The notes under the pieces are model-generated. The model was not told the origin of the DNA. It saw nothing but the letters and a program-made list of their open reading frames with translations, and searched no databases. A DNA stretch of 56,544 bases from Streptomyces adustus (lineage in GTDB: Bacteria; Actinomycetota; Actinomycetes; Streptomycetales; Streptomycetaceae), in NCBI RefSeq assembly GCF_009377175.1, contig NZ_VJZD01000029.1, forward strand, positions 1-56,544. The letters run 5' to 3'. Position numbers and translations under genes: made by a program. Shown here piece after piece: positions 1-9,681 of the stretch (position 1 is its first letter; each line of letters begins with the position of its first letter).

Positions 1-485
1 AGTCCACGCTGGCCCGGATGCTGGGCGGGCAACTGGGCCTGGACTACCACGAGATGGACGCGTTGTACTACGACGGTCCGGGGTGGGCGGTGAACGGGCG
101 GCTGGTCCAGGAGGTGTCGCGGCTGACCGCGCGGCCGCGCTGGATCGTCGACTCGATCGGCGCCTCGGAAGTCCGCGACCTGCTGTGGGAGCGGGCCGAC
201 ACCGTGATCTGGCTGGACTATCCCAGGCGGGTCGTCATGCCCCGCGTCCTGCGCCGGTCGCTGCGGCGCACCGTCACCCGCGAATCCCTCTTCGGCGGCA
301 ACCGGGAGGACTGGCGGGGCTGGCTCAGCAGGGAACACCCGGTCTGGTGGTCGTGGTCCCAACACACCGCCCGGCACCGGGAGATCGGCCTGCGTACCCG
401 CGACCCCCGCTTCGCCCCGCTCCACACGGTCCGCCTCCGCCACCCCGACGAGACCACCGCCTGGGCCGACGCGCTCGGCCGTTGA
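1..485 (+). CDS. AAA/P-loop adenylate-kinase-like (topology modulation) protein, 5' truncated
   Basis: The window opens inside this gene. The reading frame is open from base 3 and begins STLAR, which is the tail of a GxxGxGKST P-loop cut off by the window edge. About 160 residues remain. The visible part has a DxxDALYYDGPGW-like substrate segment, a WIVDSIGAS strand and VIWLDYPR, which matches the Walker-B-like strand of small nucleotide kinase-like ATPases annotated as topology modulation proteins or adenylate kinases. The C-terminal half is rich in Trp and Arg (NREDWRGW, HPVWWSW), as in that family. Phosphotransfer to a small substrate is expected from the fold, but the substrate is unknown. 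The stop is TGA at 483-485. The gene probably forms no operon with the next one, which has its own Shine-Dalgarno. Confidence 0.72.
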   Translation, partial: STLARMLGGQLGLDYHEMDALYYDGPGWAVNGRLVQEVSRLTARPRWIVDSIGASEVRDLLWERADTVIWLDYPRRVVMPRVLRRSLRRTVTRESLFGGNREDWRGWLSREHPVWWSWSQHTARHREIGLRTRDPRFAPLHTVRLRHPDETTAWADALGR

Positions 486-556
486 AAACCGGCGCGCGAC
501 AGCGCACGCTGCTGCCCGGAGCCGGCTCGTCCCGGTGAACGAGGAGGGGGACTTCC

Positions 557-2449
557 GTGGCGGACCATGACGACGCGCCGGCCGACTGGGACGCCGGCGA
601 GCGCCGTATGTGGCAGGCGTACCGGCGGGGGGAGTGGTGCGTCGGCGTACCCGAGGTGCGCGGCGCCGCCGTGCGGATGCTGCTGCTCTCCCCACCGCCC
701 CCCGTGCCCGGTCAGCTGGCCCGGCTGCGGCTGCGCGGCGTGCACGTACGAGGACGACTGGACCTGTCGGAGGCCACCGTGCGCGGCACCGTCCGCATGC
801 GGCGCTGCCGGTTCGACGAAGCACCGCGGCTGGAGGGCGCGCAGCTGGAGGCGTTCGAGCTCGGCGAGTGCCGGCTGCCCGGTCTGCGGGCCCACAGCGC
901 CCGTGTCGCCCAGGAGTTCAAGGTCGACAAGTGCACCGTGGACGGCACCCTGGACCTCCGCTCCCTCACTGTCGGTACGGTGCTCTCGCTCCAGGACACC
1001 ACGATCCGCCCCGCGCCGGGCGAGGCCGCGGTCACTGCCCAGAGCGTCGCCGTGGACGAGTACATGTGGGCCCCGGGCCTGGACTGCACCGGCCCGGTGC
1101 ATCTGAACAACGCACGGATCCAGGACACGCTCGTCTTCCGCGGCGCGGTCATAGGCGGCCCGGACGGCTGTCTCCAGATGTCCGAGATCACCGTCGGCGG
1201 CGGCCTGTACCTCGGGCGCGGCTTCTCCTGCGCCGGCATGGTCAACCTGTGCGGGGCCTCGGTCGGCGCGACGGTGGAGCTGTCCGACGCCACCCTCACC
1301 GGCCCCGGCGCGGGCCCGGGACGCCACGCACTCCATCTGGGCTGCGCGCAGATCGGCGGCGACATCCAGGCGGACGGCGGACTGGTCGTCGACGGCCCGG
1401 TCACCCTCGCCGACACCTCGATACGCGGCAGCGTCGTCCTGGAGGGCGCCCGGCTGAACTTTCCCGAGGGCACCGTGCTCACGGCAGGCCGCACCCATAT
1501 CGGCGGCGACCTCGACTGCCGGGGCGGGACGACCGCGCACGGCACCATCGACCTGTGCGACGCGCGCATCGGCGGTTCGATCCGGCTGGAGGCCGCCGAA
1601 CTGACCGCCCCGGACAACGGCAGGACCGCGCTGCGGGCCAACGGCGTCGAAGTCGGCGGAGTGGTGAACCTCTGCGACGGCTTCACGGCCCACGGCGGCA
1701 TCCGCCTCAACAACGCCACGATCCGCAGCACCCTGTGCCTCGCCGGCGCGCTGCTCGACACCGCGCCCGAGGAGGAGGCCCTCACCTGCCGCGGCGCCAC
1801 CGCGGCCGTGCTGCGACTGGAGCCGCGGGACACCCCCGCGGGCATCGTCGACCTCAGCCGCGTCCGGACGGTGCTGCTCCAGGACGAGCCCGCCACCTGG
1901 CCGGCCTCCCTCGTCGTGGACGGCGCCGTCTACGACGACATCAGCCCCGCCCTGCCGGCCGCGCGCCGCCTGCCCCTGCTGCGCCGCGACCCGAACGCCT
2001 TCACCCCCCAGCCGTACGAGCAACTCGCCGCCGTCTACCAGCGCCACGGCCAGGACGCCGACGCACGGGCCGTGCTGGTCGCCAAGCAGCGGGCCCTGCG
2101 CGCCACCCTCGGGGTGCCCGCCCGGCTGTGGAGCCTCCTCCAGGACGCGACCGTGGGCTTCGGATACCGCCCGCTGCGCGCCGTGTGGCTGCTGGCCGGA
2201 CTCCTGGCCGTCGGCTCGACACTGTTCGCGACCTGGCCCCCGCAGGCCGTGGTCGACGGACCGCATCCGGCCTTCCAGCCGGTGATCTACACCCTCGATC
2301 TGCTGCTCCCGCTCGTCGACCTCGGCCAGGAACGCGTGTTCAGCCCGTCCGGCGCCATGCAGTGGGCGGCACTCGTCCTCGTCGGCAGCGGGTGGTTGCT
2401 GGCGACCACGGTCGCCGCCGGAGCGAGCCGAGTGCTGCGCAGGACCTGA
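557..2449 (+). CDS. Membrane-anchored protein with repetitive beta-solenoid-like region
   Basis: 630 residues, starting at GTG 557 with a strong Shine-Dalgarno (GAGGAGGGGG at 541-550). Residues of about 60-430 are built from imperfect repeats in which short strands (GGVVNLCDG, GGDIQADGG, GTIDLCDARIGG, GGIRLNNATI) recur roughly every 20-30 residues. This pattern suggests a stacked beta-solenoid, like bactofilins or pentapeptide proteins. Near the C-terminus there are a charged helical segment (about 493-515) and two hydrophobic segments (about 540-561 and 600-624), which should anchor it in the membrane. Streptomyces orthologues are often labelled membrane-associated oxidoreductase, but I see no dinucleotide-binding motif or redox centre to support that. 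A structural or scaffolding role is an inference. The gene is convergent with the DoxX gene. Confidence 0.7.
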   Translation: MADHDDAPADWDAGERRMWQAYRRGEWCVGVPEVRGAAVRMLLLSPPPPVPGQLARLRLRGVHVRGRLDLSEATVRGTVRMRRCRFDEAPRLEGAQLEAFELGECRLPGLRAHSARVAQEFKVDKCTVDGTLDLRSLTVGTVLSLQDTTIRPAPGEAAVTAQSVAVDEYMWAPGLDCTGPVHLNNARIQDTLVFRGAVIGGPDGCLQMSEITVGGGLYLGRGFSCAGMVNLCGASVGATVELSDATLTGPGAGPGRHALHLGCAQIGGDIQADGGLVVDGPVTLADTSIRGSVVLEGARLNFPEGTVLTAGRTHIGGDLDCRGGTTAHGTIDLCDARIGGSIRLEAAELTAPDNGRTALRANGVEVGGVVNLCDGFTAHGGIRLNNATIRSTLCLAGALLDTAPEEEALTCRGATAAVLRLEPRDTPAGIVDLSRVRTVLLQDEPATWPASLVVDGAVYDDISPALPAARRLPLLRRDPNAFTPQPYEQLAAVYQRHGQDADARAVLVAKQRALRATLGVPARLWSLLQDATVGFGYRPLRAVWLLAGLLAVGSTLFATWPPQAVVDGPHPAFQPVIYTLDLLLPLVDLGQERVFSPSGAMQWAALVLVGSGWLLATTVAAGASRVLRRT

Positions 2450-2475
2450 GTCCGCGCAGGACGACCGCGGGTACG

Positions 2476-2844
2476 TCAGAGCCGTACCGCCGCCAGCCAG
2501 GCACCGGCCGCCGCGGCCACCAGCAGTGCGATGTTGAGCCCGATCAACCGGGCCTCGCCGCGCGAGACATGGAGCACGATGCCGCCGCACTGGACGAGGA
2601 CGAGCCCGATCGCCGCGGCGACGGCGAGCCAGGGCGCGATCCCGGTCAGCGGCGGCAGTATCAGACCCGCGGCGCCGAGGATCTCCAGCGTCCCGATCAG
2701 CCTGACGGCCGGCATCGGGACCCGGTCGACCCAGCCCATCATCGGCCGCAGCCGCTCCTGGCTCTGGAGGACCTTCTTGCCTCCGGCGTAGAGATAGAAC
2801 ACCGCCAGCAGCGCGGCGACGATCCAGTAGGCGATGCCCATCAT
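2476..2844 (-). CDS. DoxX family membrane protein
   Basis: 122 residues with four predicted membrane helices. The first helix runs into an AGGKKVLQS segment and the second loop has PMPAVRLIGTLEILGAAGLILP, of which the RLIGTLEILGA core is the usual DoxX signature. DoxX-like proteins are integral membrane proteins linked to oxidative or thiol stress and quinone metabolism; the substrate here is unknown. The gene is transcribed divergently from an HxlR-type regulator only about 100 bp away. That arrangement is common and suggests direct control of this gene by the HxlR protein through the palindrome at 2924-2938. Confidence 0.82.
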   Translation of the reverse strand: MMGIAYWIVAALLAVFYLYAGGKKVLQSQERLRPMMGWVDRVPMPAVRLIGTLEILGAAGLILPPLTGIAPWLAVAAAIGLVLVQCGGIVLHVSRGEARLIGLNIALLVAAAAGAWLAAVRL

Positions 2845-2872
2845 GACCCCTTGCGTGGTAAGTACCTGGTCC

Positions 2873-2882
2873 GAGGCGCCTC
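2873..2882. promoter_or_regulatory. 10-bp perfect palindrome in DoxX/HxlR intergenic region
   Basis: GAGGCGCCTC is a perfect 10-bp palindrome lying 29 bp upstream of the doxX start. It sits between the two divergent genes and could be a second or half regulatory site. Short GC palindromes arise by chance in this base composition, so support is weak. Confidence 0.25.
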
Positions 2883-2923
2883 ATCATGGGTGACTGCCGA
2901 GAGGCTTACAAAAGGCACACGGA

Positions 2924-2938
2924 TGTGCGTCACGCACA
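2924..2938. promoter_or_regulatory. Candidate HxlR operator, perfect 7-1-7 inverted repeat
   Basis: TGTGCGT-C-ACGCACA is a perfect 15-bp inverted repeat ending 10 bp before the HxlR-family start codon at 2949. It abuts or overlaps that gene's Shine-Dalgarno (AGGGAG at 2938-2943). The position in a divergent regulator/target intergenic region is what an autoregulatory operator would show. Confidence 0.6.
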
Positions 2939-2948
2939 GGGAGCTGTC

Positions 2949-3326
2949 ATGTCGGAGTACGAGCACACGTGCATGATCCGTGGAGACGGCGGGCGGACGA
3001 TCCGTGCCGTGCTCGACCGGATCTGCGACAAGTGGACGCTGCTGATCGTGGTGACCCTGGAACAGGGGCGCCTGCGCTTCACCGACCTCCAGCGGCAGAT
3101 CCCGGGGATCTCGCAGCGGATGCTGATGCTGACCCTGCGCAACCTGGTACGGGACGGCCTGGTCTCGCGCACGGCGTACGCGGAGGTCCCGCCGCGTGTC
3201 GAGTACGCGCTGACCCCCACCGGGCAGAGCCTCATCCCGCCGGCGCTCGCGCTGGCCGGCTGGGCGATCGAGCACATCGCGGAGATCGAGGCCAGCCGGG
3301 CCGCCCACGGTGACCGGGACGGCTGA
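2949..3326 (+). CDS. HxlR family winged-helix transcriptional regulator
   Basis: 125 residues from ATG 2949. An in-frame start further upstream (2886) would have to translate through the palindrome, so I prefer the ATG preceded by AGGGAG. The protein shows the HxlR hallmark order: an N-terminal cysteine (EYEHTCMI, about residue 9), then DRICDKWTLLIV, GRLRFTDLQRQIPGISQRMLMLTL (recognition helix) and the wing RVEYALTPTGQSL. HxlR regulators sense electrophiles or oxidants, often through the N-terminal Cys. Divergence from a doxX gene fits a redox- or quinone-responsive switch. The ligand is not deducible from sequence. Confidence 0.85.
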   Translation: MSEYEHTCMIRGDGGRTIRAVLDRICDKWTLLIVVTLEQGRLRFTDLQRQIPGISQRMLMLTLRNLVRDGLVSRTAYAEVPPRVEYALTPTGQSLIPPALALAGWAIEHIAEIEASRAAHGDRDG

Positions 3327-3458
3327 TCGCGGCCCGGCTGTCCGGGGGAACGGCCCATAGCTCAGATGTTGCTCAGACCGCTTGCCGGTCGGCCGCCGTA
3401 CTGGTCGGCTCGACGCATGCCTGAGCGACATCGAGCGCTCATCGCCGAAGGGGGACCC

Positions 3459-4634
3459 ATGGACAGTGCCCGGCCGATTCCACCCGACAGTCCGGCTCCG
3501 ATCAGGTATGCGACGGCCGCCGCGTACGCGGTCGCCGCCGTGGTCCATCTCGTCACGGCGGGACTGTTCATCGGTGGCGTGCTGTTGATCGTGCTCGGGC
3601 TCCGCACGGTCGTCCAGCCCGTGTTGGGCGCGCTGATGCTGGGCGTGGCCCTGTCGCTGCGCCCGCGCCCCGGCAGGCTGGACGCCGAACTGCCCACGCT
3701 GAGGCACGCGGACGCCCCGGTCCTGTTCGCTCTGGTGGATCGCATGGCGGACGTGGCCGGGGTGCGACGCGTCGACGCGATCCAGCTCGGTCCGGAATTC
3801 TCCGTGACCGTCACCCACTACGGGATACGCCGCAAGCGGTGCCTGGTCCTCGGTCTCCCTCTCTGGACCGCCCACCCCACCGGGAAGCCGATCGCGGCCC
3901 TCGCCCATGCTCTGGGGAGTCTCTCCGGTCGCGATCTCCGAAGCAGCGCGTTCGTCGGTGTCGCACTGGAGTCCCTCGAAGCCATGGCCCGGACGATGAG
4001 AGCCGGTGACAGCGCAGACGCCTCGTCGAGTGTCGACGTGTATGCCTGGCGCGCGGACGATGTGGCAGGGGCCGCGTCGCGGTTCGACGCCCGGACCCGG
4101 AAGGGCGCGTGGTTGGTGCGGATCCCGGGGGCGGCGGCGGCCTGGACGGCCCGCCTGCTGCTGTGGCTCACCGAACCGGCCGCCCGCCGTGCGCAGTTCG
4201 ACGCGGACGACCTGGCCGCTCGTATGGCCTCCACCGAAGCGGCCATCGACGCATTGCAGGACCGCCGGTCGGCCCGCGCGGTCGGCATCGAAGTACATCG
4301 TCTGGTCATCGCGACCCGGACGCTCACGGGCGACCGCTCCACGTCGGCCGCGCAGGAGGAATTCTGGGACAAGGTCGCCCGGTACTCCGAGAGTCTGCGC
4401 GCACAACGGGCGGGTGACGAGGCCACCGAGCCCGAGGGCGGCGTGACGGTGGTCGGCGCTGCCGGCCTGCCGTCCGAACCCCTGCGGATGGCACGACTGG
4501 CCCGCGTCCCGAGACACAGCGCGGCCATCACGCTCGACGAGCTCGACCGCGACCGCATCGACGACGAACTCCGGCTGCCCCGGCAAGTGCTGACGCGCAA
4601 GGTCATGCGTGATGGCGTCCCACTGACACCGTGA
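3459..4634 (+). CDS. M48-like membrane protein lacking the zinc-binding HExxH motif
   Basis: 391 residues from ATG 3459 (GGGGGAC upstream); an open frame extends to 3366 but has no ribosome-binding signal. Two hydrophobic segments lie at about 20-65. They are followed by a region resembling the membrane-linked M48/HtpX layout: a strand segment RRKRCLVLGLPLW, then the helix that normally carries HExGH. Here that helix reads LAHALGSLSGRD at about residues 148-159. The metal-binding Glu and second His are therefore absent and zinc proteolysis is not expected. Streptomyces carries paralogues with intact HELGH, so this looks like a degenerate pseudoenzyme. It may retain a membrane-quality-control or regulatory partner role, but that is inference. 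Confidence 0.6.
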   Translation: MDSARPIPPDSPAPIRYATAAAYAVAAVVHLVTAGLFIGGVLLIVLGLRTVVQPVLGALMLGVALSLRPRPGRLDAELPTLRHADAPVLFALVDRMADVAGVRRVDAIQLGPEFSVTVTHYGIRRKRCLVLGLPLWTAHPTGKPIAALAHALGSLSGRDLRSSAFVGVALESLEAMARTMRAGDSADASSSVDVYAWRADDVAGAASRFDARTRKGAWLVRIPGAAAAWTARLLLWLTEPAARRAQFDADDLAARMASTEAAIDALQDRRSARAVGIEVHRLVIATRTLTGDRSTSAAQEEFWDKVARYSESLRAQRAGDEATEPEGGVTVVGAAGLPSEPLRMARLARVPRHSAAITLDELDRDRIDDELRLPRQVLTRKVMRDGVPLTP

Positions 4635-4771
4635 ACGCGTGCGGCGTGATCAGGCCGGATCGCGTGCGGGGCGGGGTGGGGGCGCGCACCGCCGGGTACG
4701 GTCGTGGTCGTGCAGCTGTCGGTCCGCACGAGGGGGAGAGCATGACGGGGGACAACATGACGGGCGAGGGC

Positions 4772-4812
4772 GTGACGGACGGGACCGTGACGGACGGGAC
4801 CGTGACGGACGA
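4772..4812 (+). repeat. 15-bp in-frame tandem repeat near the start of the M24 gene
   Basis: GTGACGGACGGGACC occurs at 4772-4786 and 4787-4801, and a partial third copy follows. Each unit encodes VTDGT in frame, close to the N-terminus. The repeat length is a multiple of three, so copy-number change would alter linker length without a frameshift. Confidence 0.7.
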
Positions 4813-5216
4813 GGGCGGGCGGGCGCGGAGCCTGTTGGACGCCCAGGCCAAGGCCGCCGAACTGTTCGCCGAGATCGAGAAGCGGGGGCTGGTCGCGCCG
4901 GGCGAGGGGGAGAAGGCGGTCAGCGACCGGATCCGCGACCTGGCGAACGAGATGTTCGGCCCGACCAGGCACTGGCACAAGCGGATCGTGCGCTCCGGAC
5001 CCAACACCCTGCACCCGTACAAGGAGAATCCCCCGGACCGGATCATCGGCCGGGACGACATCGCCTTCGCCGACTTCGGGCCGATCTTCGAGGAGTGGGA
5101 GGCCGACTTCGGCCGTACGTTCGTGCTCGGCGACGACCCCGTCAAGCACCGGCTCCGCGCCGACCTGCCCGAGGTGTTCGCCGCCGGGCGCCGCGCCTTC
5201 GAGGCCGATCCGGGGA

Positions 5217-6779
<1,563 letters not shown>

Positions 6780-6879
6780 GAGTACCTCCGGAAGGGACGG
6801 GAGACGGGGTCGTGCGGGCGGGGCGACGCCCGCGGTGGAACCGGGGGCGTCGCCCGTACGGCGGGTGTCGGCCGGGAGG

Positions 6880-7935
6880 TCAGCTCCCGGTGGCGGACTT
6901 CCAGGCGTCGACGTACGCGGTGAGGTTCCGGTCGATGTCGCTCCAGTCGGGTTCGAAGACCTCGACGCCGGTCATGATCTGGGCCAGGGCGACGGCCTCG
7001 GCGTCGGTGGCCTTGACGTCCTTGCGGGCCGCGAAGCCGCCGCCGATCTCGCTGACCTGCTGCTGTGCCGTCCGGCTGAGCAGGTAGTCGAGGAGCTTGC
7101 GGCCGTTGTCGCCGTGCGGGGCCTTGGTCACCAGGCCGGCCGCGTAGGGCAGGGCGAAGGTGGTGGGCCTGCCGCCCTGCGGGGCCGGGAACCAGATGCC
7201 GAGGTTCGGCATGGTCTTGGACTGGGCGTGGTTCATCTGCACATCGCCGTTGGCGACCAGCAGTTCGCCCTTGTCGACCTTGGGCGCGAGCTTGCCGGTG
7301 GAGGCGGACGGACCGACGTTGTTGGCCTGGAGCTTCTTCAGGTAGGCCAGGGCCGCGTCCTTGCCGCCGAAGTCGTGGATCGCCTTGATCAGTACGGCGG
7401 TTCCGTCGCCGGCGACGCCGGGGGTGGAGTACTGGAGCTTGTCGCGGTACTTGCCGTCCAGCAGCTCCTGCCAGGTGGTGGGGGCCTGCTTCAGCTCCTT
7501 CTTGTTGTAGACGAAGCCGAAGTAGTTGTTGACGACCGAGGTCCAGGTGCCGTCGGCCGCCTTGTCCGCGGCGTCGACCTGGTCGACGCCCTGCGGGGCG
7601 TACTTCTGAAGCAGGCCCTTGCCGTCGGCCTGCTGGATGAACGGCGGGAGGGTGACGAGCACGTCGGCCTGCGGGTTGCTCTTCTCCCGCAGGGCGCGCT
7701 GCACCATCTCGCCGGAGCCGCCCTCGACGTACTTGACCTTGATGCCGGTCTGCTTCTCGAAGTCCTTGAAGACCTGGTCGTACCAGCCGTCGCCGTTCTC
7801 GCCCTTGAGGCCGTCGGCGCTGTAGACGGTGACGGCCTTCTCGTCGGAGGCGGCGGAGGAGCCGCCGCAGGCGGAGAGCGCCGGAGCGGCGAGCAGGGAG
7901 AGCGCGATCGCGAGCTTGAGGGTGTTTCTGGGCAT
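6880..7935 (-). CDS. 2-aminoethylphosphonate-type ABC transporter substrate-binding lipoprotein
   Basis: 351 residues from ATG 7935, with AAGGAG 11 bp upstream. A lipoprotein signal ends in the lipobox LSAC with Cys23, so the mature protein is tethered outside the membrane. The body is a periplasmic-binding-protein type II fold: VTVYSADGL strand, WYDQVFKDFEKQTGIKVKYVEGG, ADVLVTLPPF, and KAPHGDNGRKLLDYLLS. This pattern is shared with iron/AEP binding proteins of the PhnS group. It lies directly behind two permeases, an ATPase, and phosphonatase-like and amine-oxidase genes, which makes an aminophosphonate the likely ligand rather than Fe3+ or thiamine. The gap to the permease gene is 44 bp. 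Confidence 0.82.
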   Translation of the reverse strand: MPRNTLKLAIALSLLAAPALSACGGSSAASDEKAVTVYSADGLKGENGDGWYDQVFKDFEKQTGIKVKYVEGGSGEMVQRALREKSNPQADVLVTLPPFIQQADGKGLLQKYAPQGVDQVDAADKAADGTWTSVVNNYFGFVYNKKELKQAPTTWQELLDGKYRDKLQYSTPGVAGDGTAVLIKAIHDFGGKDAALAYLKKLQANNVGPSASTGKLAPKVDKGELLVANGDVQMNHAQSKTMPNLGIWFPAPQGGRPTTFALPYAAGLVTKAPHGDNGRKLLDYLLSRTAQQQVSEIGGGFAARKDVKATDAEAVALAQIMTGVEVFEPDWSDIDRNLTAYVDAWKSATGS

Positions 7936-7979
7936 GACGGGATGAACTCCTTGCACGGGAAAGGTGGTTGCCGAAGCGG

Positions 7980-8777
7980 TCAGCGGTAGGAGGCCTTGGT
8001 GCGCAGGCGGGAGACGACGAGCAGGACCAGCAGGGTCGCCGTCATGAGGACCACGGCGAGCGCGGAGCCGGCGAACAGGGCGCCGCGGTCGGTGGCCGCG
8101 TAGATCAGGACCGGAAGCGGTGTCCAGTCGGGCGGATAGAGCATCATCGTGGCGCTCAACTCGCCCATGGACAGGGCGAAGCAGAGGCCGGCCGCCGCGG
8201 TGAGGGACGGCAGCAGCAGCGGCAGTCTGACCCGCCACAGGACCTGGCCGGGGGTGGCGCCGAGGGAGGCGGCGGCCTGTTCGTACGCCGGGTCGAGGCG
8301 GACGACCGCGGCGGACACCGACTGATGGGCGAAGGCGGTGACCAGCACGGTGTGAGCGGCGATCACGATCCAGCGGGTGCCGTTGAGGAGCATCGGCGGC
8401 TGCGAGAAGGCGACCAGGACGGCGAGGCCCACGACCACCGACGGCACGGCGACGGGCAGCACGAACAGCGCGTCGAGCACCCGGCGCCAGCGCCGGGGCA
8501 GCGCGGCCGCCGCGAGCGCCGCCCAGGTGCCGACGGTCAGCGCGACCAGGCTCGCCGTGAGCGCCGTGACCAGGCTGGTGGTCAGGGCCTGGAGGGCCTC
8601 GCCGCGGCCGGCGGCCCGGTAGTGCGCGACCGTGGGCCCGGAGGGCAGGACGCCTGACCAGTGGGTGGCGAACGAGGCGGCCAGCACCACCAGCAGCGGC
8701 ACGGCGAACAGGGGGACGAAGAGGACGAGGAACAGGACCTGGACGGCCCGCCTCCCCGCGCGGCTATGCACCAGCAC
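7980..8777 (-). CDS. ABC transporter permease (AEP-type, second subunit)
   Basis: 265 residues and about six membrane helices. The EAA-loop segment (YEQAAASLGATPGQVLWRVR) contacts the ATPase, and GELSATMML lies in the last loop as in PhnV/ThiP-like permeases. The start at ATG 8777 overlaps the stop of the upstream permease by 14 bp, indicating translational coupling. It forms the membrane channel with the permease at 8764-9681 for the lipoprotein encoded downstream. Confidence 0.83.
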   Translation of the reverse strand: MLVHSRAGRRAVQVLFLVLFVPLFAVPLLVVLAASFATHWSGVLPSGPTVAHYRAAGRGEALQALTTSLVTALTASLVALTVGTWAALAAAALPRRWRRVLDALFVLPVAVPSVVVGLAVLVAFSQPPMLLNGTRWIVIAAHTVLVTAFAHQSVSAAVVRLDPAYEQAAASLGATPGQVLWRVRLPLLLPSLTAAAGLCFALSMGELSATMMLYPPDWTPLPVLIYAATDRGALFAGSALAVVLMTATLLVLLVVSRLRTKASYR

Positions 8778-9681
8778 GACGGCTCACCACCCGGTAGAGG
8801 CCGTACAGCCCCACGGAGATCAGGACGTTGACGACGGCGATCACACAGGCGCCCGGGTAGTCGGACTCCAGGATCGCCTTGCTGTACACGAGCATCGGGA
8901 GGGTCGTGACGCCCTTGGCCCCGGTGAACAGCACGATGCCGAACTCGTTCAGGCACAGCACGAGGACGAGGCTCCCGCCGGCCGCGAGCGCGGGCAGCGC
9001 CTCGGGCAGGATCACCTGCCGGACGATGCGCGGCGCGCGGGCGCCCAGCGAACTCGCCGCCTCCAGTTGGGCGGTGTCCAGCTGCGAGAAGGCGGCCAGC
9101 AGCGGCCGCATCACGAACGGCGTGAAGTACGTGACCTCGGCCAGCAGCACACCCCAGGGCGTGGTGAGGAACCGGAACGGTCCCTCGGCGGCCCCGGTGA
9201 CGTCCGTCCATGCTCCGTTGGCCATGCCCACCGTGCCGTAGACGAACAGCAGGGCCAGGGTGATCAGGAAGGACGGGAAGGACAGGAAGACGTCGACGAA
9301 CCGGGCGACCGTCTTCGCGCCGGGGAACGGCACGAACGCGATGACCAGGGCGAGGACGAACCCGAGGACCAGGCATCCGGCGGTGGACGCCATCGCCAGC
9401 CAGACGGTCGTCCACAGGGCCTCGCGGAAGGCGGTGGAGGCGAGGACGTCGGCGTACGGCCGGAGCGAGGTGCCACCGGTGTCCGGCCGGAAGGACTGCT
9501 GGACGACCAGGTAGAGGGGGTGGAGGAAGAAGACGGCGAGCAGGGCGACGGGGGGCAGCGCCCACAGCAGCCGTCCGGCCCGCGACCTGAGCCGTCCGGC
9601 CCGCGGCTCGAACTGTTCGGCCTGCGGCATGAGCTGCCCGGCCCGCGGTTCGATCTGCCCGGCCGCCGGCGCCCTAGTCAT
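8764..9681 (-). CDS. ABC transporter permease (AEP-type, first subunit)
   Basis: 305 residues, about six transmembrane helices, and an EAA-like loop LEAASSLGARAPRIVRQVILPEA (key residues E, G, A and P). An unusual N-terminal tail of about 38 residues contains repeated RAGxL/RSRAGRL units encoded by short GC-rich DNA repeats at about 9578-9665. This extension is probably cytoplasmic and not part of the usual permease core; an internal start could be the real one. The start overlaps the ATPase stop by 8 bp. Confidence 0.82.
   Translation of the reverse strand: MTRAPAAGQIEPRAGQLMPQAEQFEPRAGRLRSRAGRLLWALPPVALLAVFFLHPLYLVVQQSFRPDTGGTSLRPYADVLASTAFREALWTTVWLAMASTAGCLVLGFVLALVIAFVPFPGAKTVARFVDVFLSFPSFLITLALLFVYGTVGMANGAWTDVTGAAEGPFRFLTTPWGVLLAEVTYFTPFVMRPLLAAFSQLDTAQLEAASSLGARAPRIVRQVILPEALPALAAGGSLVLVLCLNEFGIVLFTGAKGVTTLPMLVYSKAILESDYPGACVIAVVNVLISVGLYGLYRVVSRRAGA

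Noticed and set aside
2452..2470. CCGCG/CGCGG hairpin between convergent genes
   Set aside because: Stem of only five pairs with a 9-nt loop; not above chance in this composition.
218..2887. 889-codon minus-strand open frame antisense to the solenoid protein
   Set aside because: A long open frame expected in GC-rich DNA; it has no domain, overlaps two real genes and shows a shadow Arg/Gly/Ala composition.
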